DNA of 64,000 nucleotides from Chalara sp. BL73. Taxonomy: Eukaryota; Ascomycota; Leotiomycetes; Helotiales. Where the stretch lies: assembly GCA_918026815.1 (NCBI GenBank), contig CAKJVC010000010.1, positions 2,730,501 through 2,794,500 of the forward strand, read 5' to 3'. Position 1 is the stretch's first letter. Every line of letters starts with the position of its first letter. Both the position numbers and the translations under genes were made by a program. Of this stretch, positions 36,952 to 48,669 are shown piece after piece. The notes under the pieces are model-generated. The model made no database searches. It had not been told where the DNA came from and saw nothing but the letters and a program-made list of their open reading frames with translations.

Positions 36952-37781
36952 GGTGGGTTTATAATCATCACTGAGCCTGGAACTGGCTACAGCTACTGTA
37001 CAGCAAGTAAACTACTGTGGCCCAACCCAGCAAGCCCGCAAGCCAGCCCGCCCATACCGTCCGCATGCCTGGAGGGGGAGCATATGCTACCTTTTACGGA
37101 CCTAGTTCTGTGCAACCTGGCTCAATTATTCCGCACGGGCTTACGCTTGATGCCCACTAGAGCCGAGAGGAGCCACTTTGAAGGAGTAATCATCCTGGTC
37201 AGCCCAGTATTTAAGTGAAGAAACCCAGCATCCATCCACTACCAGTGGGGGGACCTCTCCATTCCACCTTTCCACTTCAACCTTCTCTATCCCCACGGAA
37301 CATCACGTCCCATCTATTCCTTCCATTACACTACTCGAAGCTTGAATTCACCCTCGTCCGGTTCATTCTTATTTGGGTGCACGTTCAGTGTGTATTGCGA
37401 CGTGAGGGGCACCAAGGAAAGCGATTTTTGGACCCGGACATCGGCATGATCTAGTCGAGTCCCGAGCCAATTGATCGGCAGGGTTCGTGGTCGCAGGAAC
37501 TGAATCCTGTACACACGTCTGTAGTAAGTTCATGAGCTTGATCTGGCAGCATGCTATCCTGTGCGCCCATGCTATGCGGGGAGCATCGCGGGTGACTTGT
37601 AACATTTAACATGACCTGACGCGCTTGCAACTTTTAGCAGATGTAAATCACCTTCCAGAGCACTGCAAGACGAAACGACTCTGCACCAAGCCTCCCTCGA
37701 ACGTGGTGTGCAACCACCAGTCTGCAATATATCAATGCTGAATACCTCTTATGCGCATCGAACGGCCGCGAGACTAAGACT

Positions 37782-40700
37782 ATGACTTCGATTCTGCCCG
37801 CCCAATCCATTAAGTTTCCTAGAATTAAATCACAACCCGACAATCCGCCAATACCCCAGGTCAATGATCCTAGCCTACAACGCAGATCTGAGATGGAGCC
37901 TCAAGATAAGAATCGAGGACGGCGCAAGAGTCGCATTAGCAAAGACAAAGAAGGGGCTGTAGAAGAGACTTCACCCGTCGAGGATGAGGTTGAGGCAGTA
38001 GATGGTCACTCTTCTGGGACCGATGGACCAACTCGAAAGCGGCGAAGGAGTCGCAAAGGCCTGGACAAAAAGTTTGAATGCCCACAAGAAGGATGTGGTA
38101 AAAGCTACTCTAGAGCCGAGCATCTGTATGTACCGCTGCACGCTCAATCAGAAAGTCCTGCTGACTCGTTCCTCTAGATATCGTCACCAGTTGAACCATA
38201 CCCCAAAGCAAATCTACAACTGTGATTTTCCAGACTGCAACCGCACCTTTGTTCGGCAGGATCTTTGTAACAGGCATCGAGACCGCCATACCGCCAAAGG
38301 ATCTCAACTACATAGAAAAGATTCTATGTTGGGTCACAATTCGCTAGTGACGGATACCAAGCCGCCTATGTTGCATGGTTCACACTCTCCTGAAGTTATA
38401 AGATCGAATCTTGTCAAGTCTAGGACCAATCAACTTCAGTATCAGTCTCCAGTAGAGATGCACGCAAGCTCATATTCACCAACAACGAATCCATCATCTG
38501 GAACATACTCAGGCCCATCAACCAATGGAGGTGACAATTTCACATTCAAGCGCTCCAATAGTGATCATATTCCTAGAAATCATGAGTCCTCGCACAACCC
38601 ACCTGATGTGCGGACTCAACGTCATTCAAGTTTTGGGGTCTCTGATGCAAAGCCAGTTGAGTTTGTGCGTCCTGGTGGACCTTCCCTGCAAACACATGTT
38701 GGACCTTACGGAGTGCTCTCATCAGGATCGGGAAATCACAGTTACCATAATAACCAACCAAGTCCGCAAAGCTATGTGAGCCAACAGAACTTTCCGCCTT
38801 TTAGTCTTCCACCCCCGAGCTTCAACTCGGCTGCTTCCACTGCGCCTAAGCATGAATCTGAACCTGCATACGCAACACCAATGTCAACAGATTATTCTAG
38901 CGAAGGCATTCAACATCAGCAGTCAGGGGTCGAGCTAATGCACCTAGATCAAATGGCTGCACCAAACACGATGCCAGTCTTTGGTGGCGAGGGCTACAAT
39001 AGATCGCCGTTTGCTATCCCTGAGGACTTTGTAGCATATCTGTTCAGCGGGCAACACGTGGATACCACCTCGCCCATGGGCCAAATGAGCCAGCCTGGAT
39101 ACGCAAATTATCCCGATGCGCAGAATCAGTACTATGCTCCGTACTTCTCCAATGATATGAGTCTTGGTGGCTTTTTCCCTGCTAACCAACAACCACTCCA
39201 TCCAATGGCGGTGACAAGCCTGCTTGATACAAGTCTACCGGAAACTGTGCTTTCTGAAGAAAAGAGTCAGGCGATCATCGATCTGATCAAGGATCGCTTC
39301 AACGAAACTGATCATGCACCTGTCGCAAGACAAAAGGAGGCCCTTCTCGAGGGTGACCGCAGTGACGACGGCCATATGATGAGCCGTAAGATGATGCAAA
39401 CTTATATAGGGAGTTACTGGTATCATTTCAGCGAGCAAGTGCCGATTTGTAAGTTTATGAATGTGCTATTCCGGCACCATTTCACAACCTAGAATCGTGC
39501 GCTGTTATATACATGGAGGAGGTGCTAACATGAGGAACAGTACACAAGCCCACATTCTCGCCCGATAAGACACCTAATCTTCTCTTGATTGCCATGATGG
39601 CCATTGGTGCAGCCTCGCTAGATAAGATGCATGGGTATGAAGTTACTCAGGCCGGTGCAGAGCTGTCTAACTTTTTAGCCTGGTATGTGACGCTTCTTAA
39701 ATTCAATGCAGACGAAGGCTGACTTTCTACACTTCACAGGCATCTCCGATGGGAAATCTTTAGTGATTATCATTTCCGGCCACCTGCGAAGCTTTGGGTG
39801 TTCCAGGCCTTGCTTTTGCTAGAGCTGTATGAGAAGATGTATTCAACGAGAGCGCTACATGAGAGAGCTCACATCCATCACGCAACCACCATAACATTGA
39901 TGCGCCGTGGAAGTTCACTCATTGGTAGATCTGCCCTAGATTCCCCTCCTAGCGTCAGGGATGACAAACAAGGCCTGAATGGCTCTCGGCAGTCGTCCGC
40001 CTCCGGCGCAAACACACCAGATGAATGGTGGAATCACTGGATCACTAATGAGGCAACGAGGCGTGCTGCTTTCGCTGCATTCGTTATTGATTCTACCCAC
40101 GCTACCATGTTTGGTCATTCTACAGTGATGGTTGCACACGAAATGAGGCTTCCACTCCCATGTGACGAAGCACTTTGGAATGCTACTAATAGTGCCGAGG
40201 TTGGAAGGATCGAAGCCACTTTACATGCGAACGGTGTAAAGCCCATCTCATTTCTGGAAGGCTTAAAGCGAACACTCAACGCGCAGGAAGTCAGGACCAA
40301 TTCTTTCGGACGGACTATACTGATGGCTGGGCTTTTAAGTGTGAGCTGGCATATGAATCAAAGGGACTTACAAGTCAATTCCCTTGGAGTTTCGCAGGCT
40401 CTGGGTGGGCGTGATAAGTGGAGGGGATCTCTCACTAAGGCATTTGATCTATGGAAACTTGATTTTGATCGATCCTTGCACAAAAACGTTGATAGTGTGC
40501 CTACACCGTATGTCCATTCTGACAGAAAGGAAGACAATCTGGTATTCCAAGGAAGGACAGTACTTCATCACTTGGCACACATGGCAATGCACGTCGACAT
40601 AGTAGATTGCCAGATATTTGCCCGAGCAAAACGACTTCTGGGCCGCACCATCGGCACCCAGGACTTGAACAGCGCGCAGCGCCGCATGAAGGACAATTGG

Positions 40701-41156
40701 GCACCAACAGCCAAGGCTCGCGATGCAACGTGGTATGCTCTGCGCTTTCTTTGCACTGTTCTCCTTCCAGAGGAGTCTTCAACATCAAACATGCATTATG
40801 ATGACGCGCCATTTGACTACTCGGCTCGAGACGACGGCCTGCTCAATCGACCATGGGTATTGTATTTTGCAGCTCTAATAGTCTGGTCTTATGGGTACGC
40901 ATTGGAGGGACCGAATACCTCACAACTTCCTCCAGGAAACTTTAATGAACAAGTCCGCGACATGCGTGCCTATCTTCGCCGGCTTGGTGGCGTACGTTCT
41001 CCAGAAGAGCTTAAATCGATGCGAGGTTTCAATGGCTGCACCGGATTACTCATGGTCCTCCGCAGTGTATTTGAGAAGACAAGATGGGAACTGTTGCATG
41101 AGGCCGCAACTCTACTTACGAACTGCATTGGGCTGATCGGTGGCCAGCCATCATGA
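37782..41156 (+). CDS. C2H2 zinc-finger / fungal_trans transcription factor
   Basis: A nuclear regulator combining two C2H2 fingers with a fungal-specific transcription factor domain. The ATG at 37782 (a later ATG at 37893 is possible) gives a basic, charged N-terminus (GRRKSRISKDK, RKRRRSRKGLDKK). Finger 1 is FECPQEGCGKSYSRAEHLYRHQLNH, split by an intron at 38126-38177. Finger 2 follows as YNCDFPDCNRTFVRQDLCNRHRDRH. A long low-complexity Ser/Pro/Gln linker follows, then the fungal_trans region (YHFSEQVPILHKPTFSP, ATRRAAFAAFVIDSTHATMFGH). Introns at 39449-39540 and 39683-39739 restore a single frame. The stop is 41154-41156. Predicted length is about 1,060 residues. The C2H2-plus-fungal_trans layout is shared with fission yeast Klf1 and unnamed filamentous homologues. 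No frame breaks. Confidence 0.9.
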
Positions 41157-41825
41157 TCCAATTAATTGAGTCACCAGTTTAATGAATAAATGATGAAGGG
41201 CACGTAAGGATTGACTTGTGTATATAAGGATTCTTTGTATTTTAACCATGACCACATGAACAAAAATGTGACCAAAAAACCGAAGGGGAGGCTGGTATGG
41301 GTAAGGGGGTCGGGTTCTGTGTTTAAAGCATGTATACCCACAGCAATGAATTGCATGGCGCACGATCATATTGTGTTTGATATTTTTGGGGGTCTCCTGA
41401 ATGAAAGTCAAAGTGAAGGCGGTCGTAGGAATTATTGTGCATTCTTTTGCCTTAGCGCAGAGATAGAAGTTCATCGCTGTCCGAATACACTTCTTGATGG
41501 GTGGTGTTAAACATGACTCTAATGAACACTGTGATTCTTTAAGAGTGATTGAAAGGGTTATACTCGTCCTAGTACTTCTAAACTTCATTCACGTGTACGC
41601 TTAGCCTCGCTCATGCTTCCCACTGACCGGTCGCAGCTTGGCATTATAAAGTGTTGCACAGACCCACTTTTGGCAGACACGATTTCCAGTGTAAACTCGC
41701 GACCTCAGATAACTGGAATATTATCAAGCGCAAACAAATACAAACTCATACAGCCTATTTGCAACTGCAATGATAAATTAATCTATTTCGAAGTCCACCC
41801 ATCTTCTTGAATAATAATTCTCGCC
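41157..41825. other. intergenic, 3' of regulator and promoter of next gene
   Basis: No gene supported. The right half is the expected promoter of the RNA-binding protein gene starting at 41826. Confidence 0.5.
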
Positions 41826-44173
41826 ATGTTATTTCCAGAAAGCGATGCAGATCATCTCAAGAACTGGATTATTACCAGGCTGAAGGATACGTGAGTGCAC
41901 ACCGGAGAACCAAGTTTGACCGCAGTAGACAGCTAACAGATCACTTTTGCAGTTCCGATGCAGATCCAGATGTTCTCGCAGATTATATGCTTGCGCTTTT
42001 GCGCCATGAAGGAAGCGTCGAGGCTGTTCGAGCTCTCTGCGAACATGAGATCGGCAATTTTCTGGAGGACGGCTCCTCCGCCTTCGTGCAAGACGTCTTC
42101 GATGCCCTCCACTACAAATCATACTTACCTGGTGCTCCGCCAGCCCCATCTCGCAAAGCTTCGGCACCGTTTGCGCCTCCCACTGGACCTGCTCTTCCTG
42201 CATATGGTGGTGTGTCAGTAGGTGTGCCCGGCGCGCCGTTGGGACCACAGAATGGTTCTAAAAAACGCTCGTTCAATGATCGCGGAGACGGAGACGCACA
42301 GGATAGAGGATATCAGCCTGGAGGGGACCTAAATGGAAGGGCGTACAAGCAGCCACGGAGAGGGGGTCCAACAGGAGGTAATACGGGTCGTGGAGGCTTC
42401 AGTAATATAAATGATCGAGGGGGTTACATGGGTAGAGGGGCTCCTATAAATCCGCAAGGCTTGCCTCCACCGAACTTTGCTGGTATGCCTCCGATGCCTA
42501 GCCCACCACCAGGAATGCCTCCATTAGACCCAAACAATCCTCTCGCAGCCTTACTAGCCATGCAGCAATTACAACAAGCCATGGGCTTGCCACCAATATC
42601 TCCTATGAATAAAGCCCCGGCTCAATCTTCGAAACCACGATGCAGAGATTATGACCAGAAGGGATATTGTGTTCGAGGAAGCTCCTGTAAATTTGAGCAT
42701 GGCCAGGATTCCGTATTTGTGCCGCCTACTACTCCCATGGATGAATATGATCCAAGCAATTCAAGTTTAATGACAGGAATAGAAAGCAATGGCCAGACAG
42801 CTGGCTCCATTTCGTTGCAAGGCGGCGATAGAGGAAGAGGCAGAGGCGGGTTTCCACGTGGCAGAGGTTCTGATCGCGGAGGACATACGCTAAGCAGACG
42901 TGGAGGTCGGGCTGAGTTCTCTTCAGACAGACCGAACTTTGATAAAACGAGAACAACAATTGTGGTTGAGCAGATTCCAGAAGAGAAATTTGAAGAGGCA
43001 CATGTTAAGGAATTTTTCTCCCAGTTTGGTAACATTGTTGAAGTTACAATGCGGCCATACAAGAGGCTAGCTATTGTCAAATATGATGACTATCAGGGAG
43101 CAAAGAATGCATATGACTCTCCCAAGGTTATATTTGATAACAGGTTCGTCAAGGTATACTGGTATATAAATCCGGAATCTTTGCCACAACAGCCTGGAAA
43201 TGGAGCACTAAAACCATCGAATGGAACAAAGGCAGAAGATGGAACTCTAGTTCCAAGACAACCGTCAGAACCGGCGATTGATCCAGTTGAGTTTGCCAAG
43301 AAGCAAGAAGAAGCCCAGAAGGCCCACGAAGAGAAGCTGAAGAAGAAGCAGGAAGTGGATGCTGCACGGCTAGATCTCGAGAAACGTTTGGAAAGCCAGG
43401 CCGAGGAAAAGAGACAGCTCATGGCCAAGATAGCTGCGATGAGCGACAAGAAATCAGCAAGTCCTGCTCCAATTGCCGCAAATGGCACGGCACCAAAAGC
43501 ATCAGAAGGCATGAGTGAGGCTGCTAAGCTGCTTGCGAAACTGGAGGCCGAGGCTCAGTCATTAGGTCTTGATACAACACTCACCGCTAGCGAGCCTTGG
43601 GCAAGTCGAGGTCGAGGACGGGGCCGTGGACGGGGTGACTTTAGAGGTCGAGGCACGTTTGCGCCACGGGGTTTCAGAGGCGGCTTTCGAGGCCGTGGCG
43701 GCGCTCCATTTGGAGGCGGAGGGGCTTACAAACTCGATAACCGGACTAAGAAAGTGGGCATCAAGGGTGTAGATTTCACAGTTACGGAGAAGCAAGAATC
43801 GCTGCGCGAACATCTCTTCGTACGTCTCCAATTCTCCTCCATTCAACTGACAAAAAGCTAATAAACAAAGACAATCGACAGCACGGCCGAGATTGACATA
43901 TCTCCAGACCTCACCACCGTCCTCTTCAAAGATCGCTACACCGCCGAGAAGTTCATGGGCAGCGCGCCAGCCGGCGATCTGCCACCCGTTGGCAAAGTTG
44001 AGCTCTCCTGGGTTCAAACGCCCCTGGCGCCTGTGAAACCGAAGACCATCGAAGACTCCGCGATGGATGAAGGCGATGCGATGGCTTCGGCGCCAACGCC
44101 CACACGATACGAGCATGCGGCCGAGAACTTCGACTACGACGTTGCGGATGACAGCGATTGGGCGAATCAGTAG
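41826..44173 (+). CDS. RBM26/27-like RNA-binding protein (PWI-like, CCCH, RRM)
   Basis: A nuclear RNA-binding protein of the RBM26/RBM27 family (fission yeast Rmn1), whose members work with the nuclear exosome adaptor machinery on RNA surveillance. ATG 41826 opens a 65-nt exon (MLFPESDADHLKNWIITRLK). An intron at 41891-41952 follows, then the rest of the PWI-like domain (DPDVLADYMLALLRHEGS). A proline- and glycine-rich segment with RGG motifs comes next, then a CCCH finger (CRDYDQKGYCVRGSSCKFEH) and another RGG region. An RRM (RTTIVVEQIPEEKF, YKRLAIVKYDDY), a Lys/Glu-rich coiled coil (residues about 480-540) and a second RGG-rich segment complete the second exon. An intron at 43820-43870 leads to the last exon ending DDSDWANQ, stop 44171-44173. 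About 730 residues. Domain order matches the family, so the assignment is firm at family level; the role here is inferred. Confidence 0.9.
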
Positions 44174-44741
44174 GCGTTTGCCATAGGGACGGCAGTGAGA
44201 TTCGGGAATCTAGCATGGGTCATCTCAAAAGCTTGGGAGGGAGTTGTACTTTATTGTAAAATAGTACGCAGGCTACGAGTCTACAATGATACCCTTTTTG
44301 GGCAACTTCGTTTTGTATCATCCTAACCTTCTAAAGCTTCTATATGTTGTGAAAATTGGCGGGATGAAATTTAGTCCCAGGGTAACTTTTGAATATACCA
44401 GATGAATCACGCATTCTTGTTCTTTCCACTCGTTAACAGGCATGAAAATCACAAGCAGGCAGCAGATATTTGTTCACAGTTCTTTTTTTCAATTCTCATG
44501 CAGCTAAATACACTCGAATTGAGATAAATCCATAGCAAACAGGAAAGGAAAAATGGCATTTTCGTGAGATTGCCTCACACGGTGTTCGGTATATTCTCGC
44601 GCCAGTCATCTATCAACCGGAAAATGGCGCCATTTGTCTCTTCAAAATCCGGGAAATCTTGAGTTTGCTGGCGACAGTCTTAGGGGGACGAGATGCAACG
44701 CAGTAATGGAGTTGAGGGAATCTTTCAAGGATATGGTGCTT
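44174..44741. other. intergenic between convergent genes
   Basis: The downstream regions of the RNA-binding protein and EF2 genes, which converge here. No gene seen. Confidence 0.55.
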
Positions 44742-47569
44742 TTAAAGCTTATCATAGTACTTGGAATGATGTTAGTGTGATATGTTAAGTAGTAGGAACA
44801 ATAGCTTACATTTTCAACACCTGGAACTTCAACCTTAATACCCTTGCGCTTTCGCATCTCCTGTACAATCTTACCAACCAGCGAAGTTCCATCGAGAGGA
44901 GATCCACCAGGGAGGATTTGCCAGTGATCAAAAACGGATTGTGGGAATGCTTGACCACCAGTACCTTGGCGGAGAGCTGCGTTGAAACCGAACGATTCCA
45001 TGACAGGGAGGTAGGCCTTAATGGTGAAGAGAGGGGTTCCTGGTCTTTGCTCTTCGTTAAAGACGTGACCTCTGCGGCGAGTGAGAACACCATAGACACC
45101 TCCCATAGCACTCTCGGGAACTTGAATCTCGACCAAGAAGACAGGCTCCTGTAGGGCTGGCTCGGCAAGAAGAGCAGCAGCGTACAATACACGACGAGCA
45201 GTTGGAATAACTTGTCCACCACCACGATGAATGGCATCGGCGTGGAGAGTCACATCCATGATGTTGAATCTACACGATCGCATTGGTTCCTCTGCGATTG
45301 GTCCTTCACGTGAAGCCCACTGGAAACCAGAAACAACAGAGTCCTTGATTTCATTCAAGTATTGAACAGCCTTTGTTTGATCAACCAACAAGTTGGCGCC
45401 GCTGGTATCGGGTCCGAAGCACCAAATCTTACGAGCATCGGTGACATCCCATCCGTGGTCATCAGCCAAGATACGGGCACGAGCCTTGAAATCATCACGG
45501 GGGCTGATCTTTCCAGCTTCGATCTCTTTGGAAACCTCTTCGTCGAGTGGCTCAGCGATCATGTACAGACGGTTGTGCTTGTTAGGAGATTTCGAAAGAG
45601 CGGTAATGCTAGACTTAGCGGTGATAGTCTCACGGTAGGAGACGACTGGATCGGAGATACGGAGTGGGACACCGGCGTGATCCTCCTCGAGATCCTTAAG
45701 ACAGATCTCCAAGTGCAACTCACCAGCGCCAGCAACGACGTGCTCACCGGATTCGTTGATGAGAGTTAATACGCAAGGATCGGACTTTGACAGACGCTTG
45801 AGACCCTCGACAAGCTTGGGAAGATCCTGGGCATTCTTGACTTCGACTGAACGCTGAACGACAGGGGAGACGGAGAATTTCATGACCTTCAAGTTGTGGG
45901 CAGTGTCGGAGGTGGTGAGAGTTCCGGACTTCAACAAGAACTGATCGATACCAACCAAACCAAGAATGTTTCCAGCAGGGACATCATCGATGGGATCAAC
46001 CTTGCCTCCCATCATGAGAACAGTGCGCTGAATTGCCTTGATGAAAAGATCATCCTTCTTACCAGGGGTATAGTTAGGACCCTGGATGCGAACCTTCAAT
46101 CCAGAGCGGACTGTACCAGCAAAGACACGACCGAAAGCATAGAACCGACCCTTATCAGAAGTGGGCACCATCTTTGAGACGTACAACATGAGAGGAGCCT
46201 TGGGATCGCAATCGCGGATACCAATGCAAGCCTCATCATCTGGAGGTCCTTCGTACAATGTCTCGGCACGGTACTTTTGGGCAGTGACTGGAGATGGCAA
46301 GTGGAGAATCAACATCTCCAAAAGCGCATCAGCAGCGGGAAGGAAAGTTCGCATGATGACCTTAAGAAGTGCCTTGCCCTCCTTCTCTCTATCCTCGGAA
46401 GAGAGCTTGATAGCAAGCTTCTCAAGGAGAGTCGAGATCTCATCCTTCTTGAAGTTCATGACTGCAGCGAAGATTCGGAAAATTGGATCAAGGATAAATT
46501 GGTTGAAAGCACGCTCTAAATCCTTACCCTCATGTGTACTCTTGTTCGTCCACTTCTTGGTGTGGGGGTTGAAGTAGTTGTCGCCCTAAGGAAATTAGAA
46601 AAGCGCAAAAATAATCCATTATGGTTAGAAGGAACTTACCCAAAGACGCTCCATCATCTTCTTTCTGTCAACACCAAACTTCTTGGCATAGCGCTGAGCA
46701 AATTGTCTCACGGTAAAAGCCCAGCCGTGAAGACCTGAACCAAATGCAACAGTTCCCTTATATGGATAGACTTGGCAGTCACCAAGAGTCTTGTCGAAGT
46801 AGGTAGAGATAACGACGTTGACGGACTCAATGGTTCTCGAGAAAGACTGGTAAAGGTCCTCCTTTGAAACCTGGAGTTCAAGGAGAGCTCGGTCGACCTT
46901 GTTAATGATAACAACGGGCTTGATACGCTCACCAAGAGCCTGTCGGAGCACAGTCTCAGTCTGCACGCACACACCTTCAATAGTATCTACAACCACCAAA
47001 GCACCATCAGTGACACGGAGGGCGGCCGTAACCTCAGATGAGAAATCAACGTGACCGGGAGAATCGATCAAGTTGATGAGGAAATCGGGACCATCAGTCT
47101 TTTGTGTAACGTCCTTGAGATCCTCAGGATCTGACAGATTTCCGTATAGGGAGATGGCGGTAGACTTGATTGTAATGCCACGCTCCTGCTCATCTGCACG
47201 AGTGTCTGTGGCTCGCGCATCACCAGCCTTTGCGGCGGAGATAATACCAGCCTTTGAGAGGAGGGAATCGGTAAGGGTTGATTTACCGTGATCGACGTGG
47301 GCAATGACGGACATGTTACGAACGTTTGTAGCCTTGTCCATCAAGGCGCGAACCTCTTCGACGGTAAAACTACATTTCGCACAAATGGTTAGCAAATTTC
47401 TGTTGTGCTAAATCCGAAGCAAGAGGAGCGTGGCAGCCGTGCTGTTGTTAAAATTGCGAGTATTTCCAGGCTTGCGCTTGCGCTCACTCATTGCAATGGT
47501 ATCGAGCGTATGCTACTGCCACCACCGGTGGATGAGGTTGAGGATATGTAAGAAAACATACTTGACCAT
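44742..47569 (-). CDS. EFT2: translation elongation factor 2
   Basis: The GTPase that moves the ribosome along mRNA (translocation), in the cytosol. ATG 47569 begins an eight-base exon (MVN split) followed by a 192-bp intron (47370-47561), a common layout for fungal EF2. Next come [12 protein letters not shown] and the GTP-binding motifs [17 protein letters not shown] and NKVD. A second intron falls at about 46586-46638 (after ERLW, before GDNYF). The large exon then carries domains II-V, including [15 protein letters not shown], where the histidine of AIHRGG is the diphthamide site (target of ADP-ribosylating toxins in the family). A third intron (about 44761-44810) precedes the last exon YYDKL, stop 44742-44744. 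About 844 residues, exactly normal. No frame break. Confidence 0.97.
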
Positions 47570-48669
47570 CTTGACGGTTGTGCTTGGTAAAGCTGGTTAC
47601 TGTGTGCAGGATATTTGAGGGTGGGGTAACTTCCACCGAGTAAGTTATGATAATATCTAGAGCTGCTTGGACTGGCCACAGCAGCTGAGATATTACAAGA
47701 TACACGATGAGAGATTGAGGGTGTGTTTTTCGATGGGTGAGGTTGAAAGTTCAAGGTAGAGGGAGAGGCAGGGTAAAGAGAAGTGACCCGGTTGTGGCGG
47801 GGAGGGGAGTTTTCAGTTTTGGAAGAAGACTTTTAAGTGCAGGTAAGTGCCCACAGCAGGCGAGGGAAGGAGGGGTTGATTTGTCCCGGAGTGGTTTAGC
47901 GCCGATGCTTATCGCCCACAAAACACGAAAAAATGCATTTTATATTTATATTTATATTTATATTTATTTATTTATTCATTCATTCATTCATTCATTCAAT
48001 ACTCAGTATACTACTCTTACAGTATAGTACAGCACAATATATTTACTCTGTTGAAAATCATTTACTGTATTTTCATCGTCCACCACCAACAACAGAAATC
48101 CACGAGTCCGCTCTGTAATCAAATCATCGCTGAGGTGGCGCACCAAAATCATCAATGATCCAGTATCTGGTTTATAAGCCATTTCTAGATTAGGAGACCC
48201 CTCCTCATCTTCCCAGATGCTCAATTTGGTCGCCCCTCCCCAATCAAATGTGTCTTTTCATTGCCATGTCAAGCTGTCAGCCAGGCATAAGGAAATCTAA
48301 TAGCTTTGCCTGAGTGGCTCGAGGCATCTAGCATGATGTAATCAAAGTCACGTGTGTCGCTAAACCTAGCCACCCGCTTGCTCATTCGGCCAGCGTTGAT
48401 AACTACCTTTGGCTTCAAAAAACTTGCCATCATGCGCAGCCACTAGTCGTTGGTTTGGAACTTATAATGCATCCATGAAGGCAGTTTTGGTAATCCCCAG
48501 AATTATAATCATTACATATATACTACTATGCTACATTACTATATGATGCAAATCTAAAATAATTTGGTTCCGTCTAAGAAGAGCCCGAAGCCATTGTCAT
48601 TATCGTTCGCCCCAACGCCTCGCTATGCTAAATTCTTCCTTGCCTTGAATATATTTTACAGCCATTTAA
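47570..48669. other. intergenic, EF2 promoter and CSF1 3' flank
   Basis: The EF2 promoter is on the left (47570-about 48000). It includes a microsatellite listed separately. The rest is CSF1 downstream DNA. No gene supported. Confidence 0.55.
47938..48000. repeat. compound microsatellite (TATTTA / TTTA / TTCA)
   Basis: Hexamer TATTTA about four times, then TTTA three times, then TTCA about six times, 370-430 bp upstream of the EF2 ATG. Confidence 0.85.

Larger units (their letters stand above)
33386..37781. other. 4.4-kb stretch without a recognisable gene
   Basis: Only short frames without known domains (34390-34620 -, 34653-34967 +, 35027-35476 +, 35226-35525 +). There are several homopolymer-rich spots: G runs at 35250-35265, G7-A-G11 at 36816-36834, and an AAAG-rich stretch ending in A25 at 36927-36951. 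The last about 600 bp (CT/CA-rich near 37220-37330) are likely the promoter and 5' leader of the C2H2 gene at 37782. Confidence 0.5.

Noticed and set aside
42649..43512. Long reverse frames inside the RNA-binding gene
   Set aside because: Antisense shadows of an RGG-rich coding sequence; the plus-strand protein has clear CCCH and RRM domains.
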